Origin: Vigna angularis
Taxonomy: Eukaryota; Streptophyta; Magnoliopsida; Fabales; Fabaceae
DNA length: 64,000 bases
Direction of reading: 5' to 3'
Assembly: GCF_016808095.1 (NCBI RefSeq)
Contig: NC_068975.1
Span: 1,860,001-1,924,000, forward strand
Under the pieces are notes generated by a model. That model had not been told where the DNA came from. It did no database searches and saw nothing but the letters and a program-made list of their open reading frames with translations. The position numbers were made by a program, and so were the translations under genes. The stretch's first letter is position 1. Each line of letters begins with the position of its first letter. Below are positions 28,891-39,364 of this stretch, piece by piece.

Positions 28891-30833
28891 ATATTCCTCT
28901 TATTTAGAGCCAACACACTTTCAACTAAACCACTTTGTCTTTTCTCGGGCATAGCAGTCCTCAACACAGGTTCCAAACATTGAGTTTCCGTCCAAATCTT
29001 CATCTGCTTATGCGGATTAATCTTCAGATTATCAATATCGATAGTCAAACCACCACTCGCAACCTCATACCCGTCAAAATATGTCGAAATAGTGGAATTG
29101 CCAGGAAACGCTAAATCATGCAGATCTTGGAGAGCTTGTATTTCACCAACATCGGGCACTGTCACGTTTACATCTGACATCACTATCTCTTCATATTTTG
29201 ACCCAAACCGTCATTTTGAACCTTCCTCGTGCAAGTGTTTCATCAATTTTTCTTCCTACACGAGCATCATATCAGAGATGTCACTATAAAGTTTGTCCTC
29301 AGCCTTTGTGTAGTATATCAAAGATCTCTTGTGTCTTGTAGTACCTACGACGATGTATGGGTTAGATTTTCTACCACCAGGATATATTTCGTTCTCAGTG
29401 GCTTTCAACCGAACCAATATCACACTATCGTAAGTTTTTCCTTGACTTTCATGGATTGTGTTCACTCCCCATTTCCCAGGACCCAGATATTTTTGCATAT
29501 CATCCTTCTCAACTTGAGTAAAGGTCAGATAATGAGCACCTTCAATCTTTGGAACACTGTAAATCGATGACATTCTAGTTCTCGGACCAAATACCTTCAT
29601 CAACTTAGTTACATCATTAGCACTCATCACAATGGAGTTCCCATAAAATTTCTTTTTTGTGAGATAAGACGCGACATCCAATGGTGAACGGTACGTTAAT
29701 CTCTTTTCAACAGTGTTAGAAATCTGTAATTCACTATATCTCAAGTCAATCGCTTCTACCCTATTCACAAAGGGAATTTGTTGTGAGTCACCCTGGCAAA
29801 TCACAATTCGAGCAGACAACATGTCTGCGCAAAAGTATACCATACCAGCATGAGCCATCAACGCCTCATCAAAATGCAGTACACCAGCTCTCGACTTAGA
29901 ATCATTCAGAAAGAAAGAGTCTACAGTTCTAACCCTCTTAAGTTGAGCTTCAGTCGCATTACGTTCTTTTTTAAATCTAGCTTTCAAATCCAACGCAGCT
30001 TCCTTACCCATTGTGAGCACATATTGTCTGTTCAAAGACGCTTCCTTGACAATATGCGTTGATTTACCACATCCAGGCACACCATCTATTAATGTAATAC
30101 ACGGCATGTGCCTCTGTTTCCTGTCATTCATCGCTGTCTTCAAAACTTCAAGTATTTCCAATTCATTCATCAGGTATGTATGATCACAAACCATAAACAT
30201 TGCATTCTCAGATTCAGGAAATCTTGGACAATCACTAATGATCTTACCCTCGTCATCCTTTTCCCATTGCAGTCTAACCAAAGTACCTCCCTGCTTATAA
30301 GTATCCTTGTCGAACTTAACAGCGTACATGTGACCGAGAATCTTAGGTTTCTTGTACAACCAACTACCTTTCCCTCTTGTAATCTTCAAAAAGGCTGCAT
30401 TCTTCGGGAAAGGTCCCTCCGAATCATGATACAAACCGTAAACATGTTCTCTGATAATATCCATCATTGTACTCTTGTATGAAATAATCTTACATTGCAG
30501 GTACCAGACGTACTCTTTCTTCGCTTTCGTAGCGAAAGTATCATCATCAGAAACAGATGGCCTTTCAGGTAGTTTTGCATAATTAACGCTTAAAGCGTCC
30601 AAACTCTCCTTTTCACACCTTAAATCTTCAGCCACAGCAGAGTCTTCATCCATCGAAGCCCACATTGGTCTCTTCTCTTCTTGGTCTTCATCATTACCAG
30701 ACGAACTACTTTCCCCAATTTCAAAGACAATATCGCAACTCTCAACAAGAATCTCTTTACCTTTTAAAATGCGTAAATTTTCAAACTCTTCTTGTGTAGG
30801 TGTTTTAGTTTCAGTAATTACAGACTCCACTTC
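28888..30833 (-). pseudogene. Endogenous virga-like replicase fragment, left arm copy (helicase + polymerase start)
   Basis: On the minus strand this copy repeats the helicase part of the right arm almost codon for codon; about six amino-acid differences are visible in about 520. A Gln codon has become a stop (TAG, 29256-29258), 14 codons before the natural TGA at 29211-29213. The polymerase start continues to about 28888. Here it reads through VESVLALNKRNMA, whereas the other copy has lost one base. It then runs into retroelement sequence. There is no viral start codon; the open frame above 30833 is antisense to the loop. Confidence 0.9.
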
Positions 30834-32065
30834 ATAAAGGTCAGAAAGTGAAGTATGGTTTCTTTGACGATCCAAATTGTGGATATACTCACGATTTGCG
30901 AAAGTTGAAAAAATATTTAACAAAGACGTTTGTGAAAACTGCCGACGGTGACGTGTTTTATTTGGAAGTGACAGATATAAGAGGTGATGTTGTTTTTATT
31001 TCTCTGACAGATGCAACAGAAGCTAGGGCGATGGGAGTGAAAATGGATGAATCTGTGAAATACTTGCCCTTAGACATGAAAAACAAAGTGGTTTTTCCTA
31101 TGTTTGATTTGGATAGTAGGTCTGGTGAAATATTTTTTGATGAAGAAATATTACCAAGAGATTTTGTGCACCGAGCGTTGGAGTATGTTTGTAGATTAAA
31201 AGATAATCAAATGACGGCTGAAACTGTCATGAGTTATCTTGCGTCTACTAATAATGCTGTAATAATTGGAGGTTCGACAAGAAAAGTGCAAGAGAAAGTC
31301 GATCCCAGGAAGTTGCCAGGTATTACCACGACACTTCTAGTTTATGCCGAGGTGCAAAAAAGGAAGCAGAAAGTGATAATCGGGAAACTGCGGGATAGAG
31401 TCAAAGAAGAAGTAGTCTTTGGTGATTTAGTGAAAACTATGGTAGCCAGGGTATTTGGAAAAGAGAGCTTATATCAACAGGCAGTAAAACAGTTTGCAAG
31501 TTGGCTTAAATTTATGCACGGTGACACAGTGGTAAAAATTGATGATTGTGCAATGTTTGCTGAAGTGAATGACACGGTAAAATTTTGGGCTGAGAGATTT
31601 GGAGATGAAGATTTCTCTTTGGATTTTAAAGCACTTGAAGAGAAAGCCGCTTTGTATGAAGAGTATGAAAGAGAGAGAAGAGATATGGTTAATTATGTGG
31701 TAAGTCAGAGGTTAAATGGAGCTGTGATAGATGCAGAAGAAAAGAAAGATGAGACAGAAACTAAGGAAGTTAACAAGGTGAAACAGTGGTTAGAAGAAAA
31801 TTCGGAGAAGGAAGTTTACCAAGGAAAGGTTCTGATTGATGCTGACAGGTTCAGTGAGTACTTGAAAGGAGACTTCTTTGGGCAAATTGATGAGAAAGAG
31901 AAAATTAAGGGGCGTTGGTTTAAAGAACTTAAGAAGAACTTTGAGAAATGCGTGAATAAAATCTGTGGCAACGATTATGTGTTTTTGAGCTATAATGATG
32001 TACAAGCTATTGCCACGGATGTGAAGGAGGAGGTGGATGTAGTTTCAGACCCGAAAGAGGTAACT
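30834..32065 (+). other. Loop between inverted repeat arms (virus-derived, present once)
   Basis: This 1232 bp spacer is viral too. From about 30841 it encodes the stretch between the methyltransferase-like domain and the helicase. It is continuous with the right-arm reading frame. It contains no intron-like signals that I can support. Confidence 0.85.
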
Positions 32066-33688
32066 GAAGTGGAGTCTGTAATTACTGAAACTGAAACACC
32101 TACACAAGAAGAGTTTGAAAATTTACGCATTTTAAAAGGTAAAGAGATTCTTGTTGAGAGTTGCGATATTGTCTTTGAAATTGGGGAAAGTAGTTCGTCT
32201 GGTAATGATGAAGACCAAGAAGAGAAGAGACCAACGTGGGCTTCGATGGATGAAGACTCTGCTGTGGCTGAAGATTTAAGGTGTGAAAAGGAGAGTTTGG
32301 ACGCTTTAAGCGTTAATTATGCAAAACTACCTGAAAGGCCGTCTGTTTCTGATGATGATACTTTCGCTACGAAAGCGAAGAAAGAGTACGTCTGGTACCT
32401 GCAATGTAAGATTATTTCATACAAGAGTACAATGATGGATATTATCAGAGAACATGTTTACGGTTTGTATCATGATTCGGAGGGACCTTTCCCGAAGAAT
32501 GCAGCCTTTTTGAAGATTACAAGAGGGAAAGGTAGTTGGTTGTACAAGAAACCTAAGATTCTCGGTCACATGTACGCTGTTAAGTTCGACAAGGATACTT
32601 ATAAGCAGGGAGGTACTTTGGTTAGACTGCAATGGGAAAAGGATGACGAGGGTAAGATCATTAGTGATTGTCCAAGATTTCCTGAATCTGAGAATGCAAT
32701 GTTTATGGTTTGTGATCATACATACCTGATGAATGAATTGGAAATACTTGAAGTTTTGAAGACAGCGATGAATGACAGGAAACAGAGGCACATGCCGTGT
32801 ATTACATTAATAGATGGTGTGCCTGGATGTGGTAAATCAACGCATATTGTCAAGGAAGCGTCTTTGAACAGACAATATGTGCTCACAATGGGTAAGGAAG
32901 CTGCGTTGGATTTGAAAGCTAGATTTAAAAAAGAACGTAATGCGACTGAAGCTCAACTTAAGAGGGTTAGAACTGTAGACTCTTTCTTTCTGAATGATTC
33001 TAAGTCGAGAGCTGGTGTACTGCATTTTGATGAGGCGTTGATGGCTCATGCTGGTATGGTATACTTTTGCGCAGACATGTTGTCTGCTCGAAGTGTGATT
33101 TGCCAGGGTGACTCACAACAAATTCCCTTTGTGAATAGGGTAGAAGCGATTGACTTGAGATATAGTGAATTACAGATTTCTAACACTGTTGAAAAGAGAT
33201 TAACGTACCGTTCACCATTGGATGTCGCGTCTTATCTCACAAAAAAGAAATTTTATGGGAACTCCATTGTGATGAGTGCTAATGATGTAACTAAGTCGAT
33301 GAAGGTATTTGGTCCGAGAACTGGAATGTCATCGATTTACAGTGTTCCAAAGATTGAAGGTGCTCATTATCTGACCTTTACTCAAGTTGAGAAGGATGAT
33401 ATGCAAAAATATCTGGGTCCTGGGAAATGGGGAGTGAACACAATCCATGAAAGTCAAGGAAAAACTTACGATAGTGTGATATTGGTTCGGTTGAAAGCCA
33501 CTGAGAACGAAATTTATCCTAGTGGTAGAAAATCTAACCCATACATCGTCGTAGGTACTACAAGACACAAGAGATCTTTGATATACTACACAAAGGCTGA
33601 GGACAAACTTTATAGTGACATCTCTGATATGATGCTCGTGCAGGAAGAAAAATTGATGAAACACTTGCACGAGGAAGGTTCAAAATGA
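30848..33688 (+). CDS. Endogenous viral element: virga-like replicase, linker and SF1 helicase
   Basis: An unbroken frame of 946 codons encodes part of an alphavirus-like replicase of the Virgaviridae type. In the virus this protein copies and caps RNA in the cytoplasm. Helicase motifs in order: Walker A GVPGCGKST (about codons 657-665), FDEA (about 727-730), QGDSQQIPF (about 753-761), LTYRSP (about 785), VNTIHESQGKTYDS (about 863-876) and VGTTRHK (about 902-908). Codons 1-400 are the linker after the methyltransferase, whose core is missing. The frame opens with GTG and no viral start; the first ATG is near 31031. It ends in TGA followed by CGG, and the same frame continues into polymerase. 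An old virus copy, not a host gene; intactness suggests recent integration or retained function. Confidence 0.9.
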   Translation: MKYGFFDDPNCGYTHDLRKLKKYLTKTFVKTADGDVFYLEVTDIRGDVVFISLTDATEARAMGVKMDESVKYLPLDMKNKVVFPMFDLDSRSGEIFFDEEILPRDFVHRALEYVCRLKDNQMTAETVMSYLASTNNAVIIGGSTRKVQEKVDPRKLPGITTTLLVYAEVQKRKQKVIIGKLRDRVKEEVVFGDLVKTMVARVFGKESLYQQAVKQFASWLKFMHGDTVVKIDDCAMFAEVNDTVKFWAERFGDEDFSLDFKALEEKAALYEEYERERRDMVNYVVSQRLNGAVIDAEEKKDETETKEVNKVKQWLEENSEKEVYQGKVLIDADRFSEYLKGDFFGQIDEKEKIKGRWFKELKKNFEKCVNKICGNDYVFLSYNDVQAIATDVKEEVDVVSDPKEVTEVESVITETETPTQEEFENLRILKGKEILVESCDIVFEIGESSSSGNDEDQEEKRPTWASMDEDSAVAEDLRCEKESLDALSVNYAKLPERPSVSDDDTFATKAKKEYVWYLQCKIISYKSTMMDIIREHVYGLYHDSEGPFPKNAAFLKITRGKGSWLYKKPKILGHMYAVKFDKDTYKQGGTLVRLQWEKDDEGKIISDCPRFPESENAMFMVCDHTYLMNELEILEVLKTAMNDRKQRHMPCITLIDGVPGCGKSTHIVKEASLNRQYVLTMGKEAALDLKARFKKERNATEAQLKRVRTVDSFFLNDSKSRAGVLHFDEALMAHAGMVYFCADMLSARSVICQGDSQQIPFVNRVEAIDLRYSELQISNTVEKRLTYRSPLDVASYLTKKKFYGNSIVMSANDVTKSMKVFGPRTGMSSIYSVPKIEGAHYLTFTQVEKDDMQKYLGPGKWGVNTIHESQGKTYDSVILVRLKATENEIYPSGRKSNPYIVVGTTRHKRSLIYYTKAEDKLYSDISDMMLVQEEKLMKHLHEEGSK

Positions 33689-33691
33689 CGG
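33686..33691 (+). promoter_or_regulatory. Leaky-stop context UGA-CGG
   Basis: TGA is followed directly by CGG, and the downstream frame stays open into polymerase sequence. UGA-CGG is an established read-through context in several rod-shaped plant RNA viruses, where it separates the helicase product from the polymerase extension. Here it is a fossil of that switch. Confidence 0.7.
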
Positions 33692-34008
33692 TTTGGGTCA
33701 AAATATGAAGAGATAGTGATGTCAGATGTAAACGTGACAATGCTCGATGTTGGTGAAATACAAGCTCTCCAAGATCTGCATGATTTAGCGTTTCCTGGCA
33801 ATTCCACTATTTCGACATATTTTGACGGGTATGAGGTTGCGACTGGTGGTTTGACTATTTATATTGATAATCTGAAGATTAATCCGCATAAGCAGATGAA
33901 GATTTGGACGGAAACTCAATGTTTGGAACCTGTGTTGAGGACTGCTATGCCCGAGAAAAGACAAAGTGGTTTAGTTGAAAGTGTGTGGCTCTAAATAAGA
34001 GGAATATG
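33689..34008 (+). pseudogene. Endogenous viral element: start of RNA polymerase domain, right arm
   Basis: In frame after the leaky stop are about 90 codons typical of the polymerase N-terminus, including LQDLHDLAFPGNS and TAMPEKRQSGLVES. One base is missing near 33985 compared with the left arm, so the frame ends at VWL-stop (33992-33994). At about 34008 viral sequence gives way to retroelement sequence. The catalytic core of the polymerase, with its GDD box, is absent. Confidence 0.85.
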
Positions 34009-34420
34009 GCGCCTCCAAATCTCTTTTTTTCAAAATTGCTTTATTTATTTTTACGGATCGTCGTCCCGTCGCGATTTTTCCGGTTGCGACAGATGGCGAC
34101 TCCACTGGGGAGAGTGAGCCTGACAAGGTCTAGCCTTGCTCCTACGTATCTCCACTTTTGGTGGAGAATCAAGGATCACGTAGTTCTGGCAAGGCCATAT
34201 GTTTGTTGTTTTGAAAAAGTGAATGTTTTTAGTTTTCGAAGATTTTTATATTTTTTTTTGTATTTTTTTCCTTTTATTGTTTTGCGTAATGAGTACTAGG
34301 CTGATGCGTACGATCGCACGAGCACTCACACGGCTTTTTCCTTTTATTTTATTTTGGGCAATAAGTAATAGGCTGATGCGTACGATCGCAAGAGTACTCA
34401 TACCGATATTTATCATTACA
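34009..34420 (+). repeat. Tat/Ogre-like LTR end, PBS and leader, copy 3
   Basis: Sequence from ctccaaatctc to ccggttgcgaca (ends about 34091) looks like the last about 80 bp of an LTR. Then come two bases and TGGCGACTCCACTGGGG (34094-34110), a tRNA-Arg-type PBS known from Ogre/Tat elements, followed by gacaaggtctagccttgctcctacg and two palindromic units. The same arrangement sits inverted at 28434-28890. Confidence 0.6.
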
Positions 34421-36900
34421 TGCTTTTTAAGTTTTATATGTTTTTTTTATTATTCTTTTTTATTCATTTTTTTGTAATTTTTATGTAAAACGACAAAACA
34501 AGTTTAACAGATATAAACAAAGCAAAGGGATGTGAATTACTGTACATGGGGGTTACATATCGTAAAAACTAAATAATAAAAATAAAGAAACAAACACAAG
34601 AAAATAAAGGTCCAACAGCGACAGGGTGTAGACGGGAACGGGGTACCAGCAAAAAAAAAACCTTCGTTTTTTTATCGTTTTTAACATGGGTCTGAGCCCA
34701 AGGGAAAGGACAGGGGGGTGCAGGTGAAATATGGGGGGTGCATCTCGAAATGTGTGCTGAGGCCTACTCTTTTTATTTGTTTTTTTTGTTTTATTAGTGA
34801 GAGCTGCAGGCCAAGGCCCTTCCCTTTTTCGGTTCATGAGACCCCTAGGGGTTCCTCCCACTTTTACCAAAAGAAGCAAAGGTGTTCAAACGGCCACCGC
34901 GGGGAGGGGCTTCTACCCGGACCAAACATTGCCGGCAACGCCAAACACCACCAGAACCGCCGCTGCTACCTCCCCTTCCAGTCTCGGCGTCGGTATCGGA
35001 GAAGAAACAGTGGTCGTTGAGAAAGTTGATGGGCGAGGAGGCCTCGACAGAGTGTACGGACTCGAAGAAGGGCGCGACAGGGAGACGTTGGTGACGGCTG
35101 GCGAGGGGGTCGGCGGAGTGGATGTCACGGTAGCAGGCGAGGCAAAGCGCGGTGGTGTCGGTCTTGCAGGTGACGTGCGCGGGCGTCCGCTCGCATAACT
35201 CGCAGAGCATAACACGTGTGTGGCGCGAGGCGAGCTTGTTGGGGCGGCAGTGCAAACTGATGGTGGCGGTGTTGGCGCTGACGAAGTGGAAATCGGGTGG
35301 GCGAATAAAGATGAAGATGATGGATGTTGGTGGTGAGTCTGGTTAGGAAACTTACCAGTATGGAAGGTGAGTTAATGGATGATGAGAGTGAGGATACGGG
35401 AAATGGGAGTGGAAAAAAGGAAATGGTTTGTTCTGGTTACGGGTGTTGGGGCTGAAAAGGAAGAAAAGAAAGGATAAAGATGATAGGTGTTGGCCGTGAG
35501 TGTGGATATAGCTATGGTGACTGGTGCATATGGATGTTTGGCCGTGTGTGAATGATAATGGTCGTAGTATCTGGGGAGGTGCAGTAGGGGATGGATAATG
35601 ATGGGTGTTCCCGATGGTTGTGGGATAAGGGGTTAGGATGAAGATGATGGGTATTGGCTGTCCGTGAGGTGTTGGTAGTGGTTATGGGTATTGAGGCTCA
35701 AGAGTTGGGGCTAGGCCGTGGGGAATGAAGATTGATGGAAAGGTGTTCCTAATAACCGTGGGCCGTGATATCAAGTATTGGAGGTGGTATAAGGATGGAG
35801 GTATGGAATTTCCAGTGAATACATGTGAGTAGTGTGAGGGGTGGAGAATTGAATTTTCAGAGAAGCTTGGAAGTGAGGGGAGTGTGGTTGGGTCACGATG
35901 GAGGCAGGATGATGACGGGAAATATGGTGGAGCAGAGGTTTATGAAGAGGAAAGGGATGAAGATCATGAGTTGTTTGGAGGTTTTGGTTCAGAGATGAAT
36001 ATGAAGAGGTGATGATGCTGGAGGTGGACAGAGGCGCGGGGGGCATAGCTTTATTATCTATTAATGAAAGTGGGTGTGGGAAGGGTGATGATGATATTCA
36101 GTAACAACAGACATCTACAAATATCGACAACACTAGGAATGTTTTTAACAGCAAACACATGCAAACTTAACTCATGCAAATTTAGCAATAACATAACAGA
36201 GAGACAACGTTCAAGGGCAGCGTAACCAACATTATCAAGGACAAGTAACCAACTCAGTAGGATATGGAATGCAAGACATCAGTTACCTCTTGAAGATCCG
36301 TTTGCTGTTGTTAACCCGTGTGTCTGATGGATTCTTTCCTTGTGGCTGACTTTCTCTTTTTTAGTAACCCCCTCTTCCTCCCCTCCTTTGGCTGAGTAGT
36401 TTTCTTTTAGTAAGGTGTCCTCTCCTCCTTTTCTGAGTAGTTCTCTTTTCGTAACCCCCTGCTGATGAGAAAACCAGAGTCTTTCGCCGTGTGCTGTTCT
36501 TCCCCCCTGCCCTTCTTTCATTATGCATTCACCTTTATTATTGGGAGCCAGGGTGTTGAAGGCGAGTGGGAGCAAAGGTGGGTGGGAGGCAGGGTGTTGA
36601 AGGTGAGTGGGAAGCAAAGGTGAGTGATGATGAGAAGTGGAGATAGTGGAGGTTGATACGGTGGGGAATAGTGGAATATTATGGGAATCATTAGTGGAAG
36701 TTGGATGGTGGTGGAATATTGTGGGAATAATTTGTTAGAATAAAAAGAGGGTTGGTGAAGTGGGAGCGGATAGAAGTGGATCTGATGGAAGATTGTAGTA
36801 GTTGTTAAAGTGGGGAAACATTGAGACGAGCGGCAGGGGGGACGACCAGGACGAGCGGTAGAGATTGTAAAAAGCCGAACGACTAAGTAAGTTTTGGTTT
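34421..36900 (+). other. Retroelement-derived module carrying a captured gene fragment
   Basis: It parallels 26701-28433: the same gggggttacat and aggggttcctcc landmarks, then a GC-rich cargo block (34880-35290), then a G-rich, C-poor plus strand to about 36060. Around 36270-36300 is an LTR-like motif, ttacctcttgaagatcc. At 36545-36625 there is a short tandem repeat of about 40 bp around cagggtgttgaagg. No retroelement pol genes are present. Confidence 0.45.
34845..35300 (-). pseudogene. CONSTANS-like B-box zinc finger fragment
   Basis: The minus strand encodes the end of one B-box ([10 protein letters not shown]) and a complete-looking second B-box. The second has [20 protein letters not shown], then [18 protein letters not shown], a [11 protein letters not shown] tail and a short Ser/Gly-rich segment. 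This is the tandem B-box layout of CONSTANS-like transcription factors. The first box is degraded, the CCT domain and start are missing, and both flanks are repeat sequence. It therefore looks like a host gene piece captured by a retroelement, lying antisense to it. Confidence 0.85.
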
Positions 36901-37610
36901 AGACGTTTTCTATATAAATTTTATTTTCCTTTTTTGCCCCAAAATTGAAAATTGTTACTTTTGTAAGGCTATACTAATTAATATTTGTTTTAAATGAAAA
37001 GTTAAACGATCATTCCAGGGAAAGATACACTGCATATTAGTTTATTAAATTTATAAAATATATCTGAAAAATGGCTCTGGAAACTTGTCCAGTACATATT
37101 ATTCATTTGCATATTATTTAAAAAATAACTGTACATCTCACGCGTTAAGATATCACTTGCATTCCCAATAATACACTAAAGGTTTTCATGTTATATCATC
37201 AATCACATATTATATTTATAATTTTTGTGTTTTATACTAATTTTGTCTGAAACTTCTACAACACGTGTCATCAACTGATAGGTAGGTATCACAAGACAAT
37301 TTGAATGATTCTTGAACACTTAATTTTTTTACATTTATTTGATATTATCTTTTTTTATTTTATACTCTCTCATTTCTTGAAAAATACAAAAATTTATATT
37401 TTTATGATTATTTTATTTTTATACTCTGTATCAAATGAATATAAAACTGTCATGGTCTCTTTGCAAAAAAAAGGTGAGAGTTTAATGTAATATATGTTAA
37501 TAGTAACAGATGCAATGGAGAGAAAATATTACTCATTCCATAATCTATTCTGAAAGATAATAAATACAGTTATGTTCCAACAAGATTCTCTCAATGATCC
37601 TAAAGCTTTA
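36901..37610. other. AT-rich gene-free interval
   Basis: Nothing recognised here beyond AT-rich spacer sequence between two repeat blocks. Confidence 0.4.
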
Positions 37611-39364
37611 CATAAGTGATAATCCACAAGAAGCCAATAAATCACCACTCCCTGACAAAGTCTTGGGAAAAGAATCATGCAGGGCGAACGTTAAAAACGA
37701 ATAAACTGGATCCAACACTATTGGGCCGAACACTGACATCAAACCAAACTAGACCGAACGCACAAAATCGAACGCTAAAAAAAATAAAGCACCATTAGTA
37801 CGTACGCAGAAGACCAACATCATGCAGACCGAACGTTCTTTAAAACAAAAATGACCGAACGTTATTTTCAACTCGGATACTGGACGAACGTTATGGGATC
37901 CATCATCATCAACGACCGAACGCTGCCTATGGACACCAAATGTTATTAAACCGAGCCCCAAAGGACGAACGCTCAAGATCAAACGTAGTCGTAACAATAC
38001 CTCTGACGAGTACTTCCTGAGGATTAACATCATCGAGATCGATCGTTCCTTACGAACGATCACTTTGGGACAGAACGCTCTAGGGACGAACGTTAAGGTC
38101 GAAACTCATTATCTGAATATTAAAAGATCGAACGTTAGAGTCTTGGCCGAACGCCTAGATCACGTTGTCGCTCCCTTATAGTGTTGGCCGAACGTCTGGG
38201 GTATTGGCCGAATGCTTACAACTTAACCGGACAGTATGATATCAAAACCTGACGAACGGTATTAAGCCCATTCTGACCGAACGACATAAATCAGCAGCTA
38301 ACCGAACGGTGCTAAAATCAAAACTTAATCGAACGCTCAATAGTCACTAATACCCCAAGGTCGATGTTCAAGATTCAAAACTTAAGAATAAGCAACTTAA
38401 AACCGAACGCTCACTTATAACCAAAAACCGAACGCTCACTTATACCCAAAAACCGAACGTTCAGGATTCAAACCTAAAAATCCATATTAAGGACGAACGA
38501 CTGCAATCACTAATACTCAATACCGAACGCCCAAGATTACTTCTTGTGGATGTCAATTTAGGGACGAATGCTCAAGTTGAAACCTAGAATACCAATTGAT
38601 AACGAACGCTCACAATCTGTATAATGCGAATACTAAACTAAGTACGAACGTCTAACATCTCTAATTCACTGGATAATATCTTTGACGAACGTCTAATATT
38701 TAACTAACTCAAGGACGAACGCTGACGCTCGTTACATGAGAATACAAAACCGAACGCTCATATTAGTTTTGGCCGACCACTAATTGGTCGAGCACTGTTG
38801 GGACGAATGTCCAATTTTGACTGACCAAAATTGGACGTACGCGCGTTCTGCAGAATTCTGCAGAATTGCACCAGATTTCCAGAAACCCCAATTTCATCCC
38901 CTTCTTCCCAGATTTTACCCAGATTTACAGCAAACACATAATATCTCAAAAATCAAGGAAATAAATCAAACTCCCCTTACCTCTTGAAGACTTCCTTTGT
39001 AAATTTTGGGATCTATCTCCTCTCAGACGTGCAGATCAAGATCTCCTTGCAACTTCAGCAGTTCTCCATTTCCTCTCCCAGATCTTGCTGCAACAACTTC
39101 ACTCTCACAAGAGGCCCAACCCCAATCCTCCTCTCTGCATATAAAAAGGTAGTATTGCTTCCCTTGAGTGCTCCTTGAACGGTTGAAAATGGAAGGAAGG
39201 AAGGGTTCCCTTCCTCTGGCTGCTCTCCCCTGATGCCCAAAAATGAGACCCCTCTCCTTTGCTAAGCTTCTCATAATAATGCACCTCCAATAATTGCATT
39301 CTAATAATGCAAGAGGTGGGTGACCACCATGTCCCCACCACTTCTAAAAATATAGGTTCTTACA
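37611..39364 (-). repeat. 3' LTR (left copy), incomplete
   Basis: The segment 37830-38130 matches 42255-42540, and 38800-39364 matches 43490-44061 closely, both ending aggttcttaca. The middle is shorter than in the other LTR. It contains many ACCGAACG motifs. Confidence 0.75.

Larger units (their letters stand above)
28434..30833 (-). repeat. Left arm of the long inverted repeat
   Basis: Reverse complement of 32066 to about 34345. The shared sequence runs from the viral linker and helicase, through the start of the polymerase, an LTR-like end, a PBS-like TGGCGACTCC, retroelement leader, and the palindromic tandem units (three copies here, about one inside the matching part of the right arm). 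By eye the arms differ at about one base per 70-100, or roughly 98-99% identity. Confidence 0.93.
32066..34345 (+). repeat. Right arm of the long inverted repeat
   Basis: Mirror of 28434-30833. The inner breakpoint is sharp at gaagtggagtctg (32066 on plus, 30833 on minus). The outer end fades in the palindromic tandem units, where the right arm has fewer copies. Confidence 0.93.

Noticed and set aside
30108..30482. Open frame on plus strand (124 aa), with an identical one on minus at 32417-32791
   Set aside because: Antisense shadows of the viral helicase; they match each other only because the arms are inverted copies.
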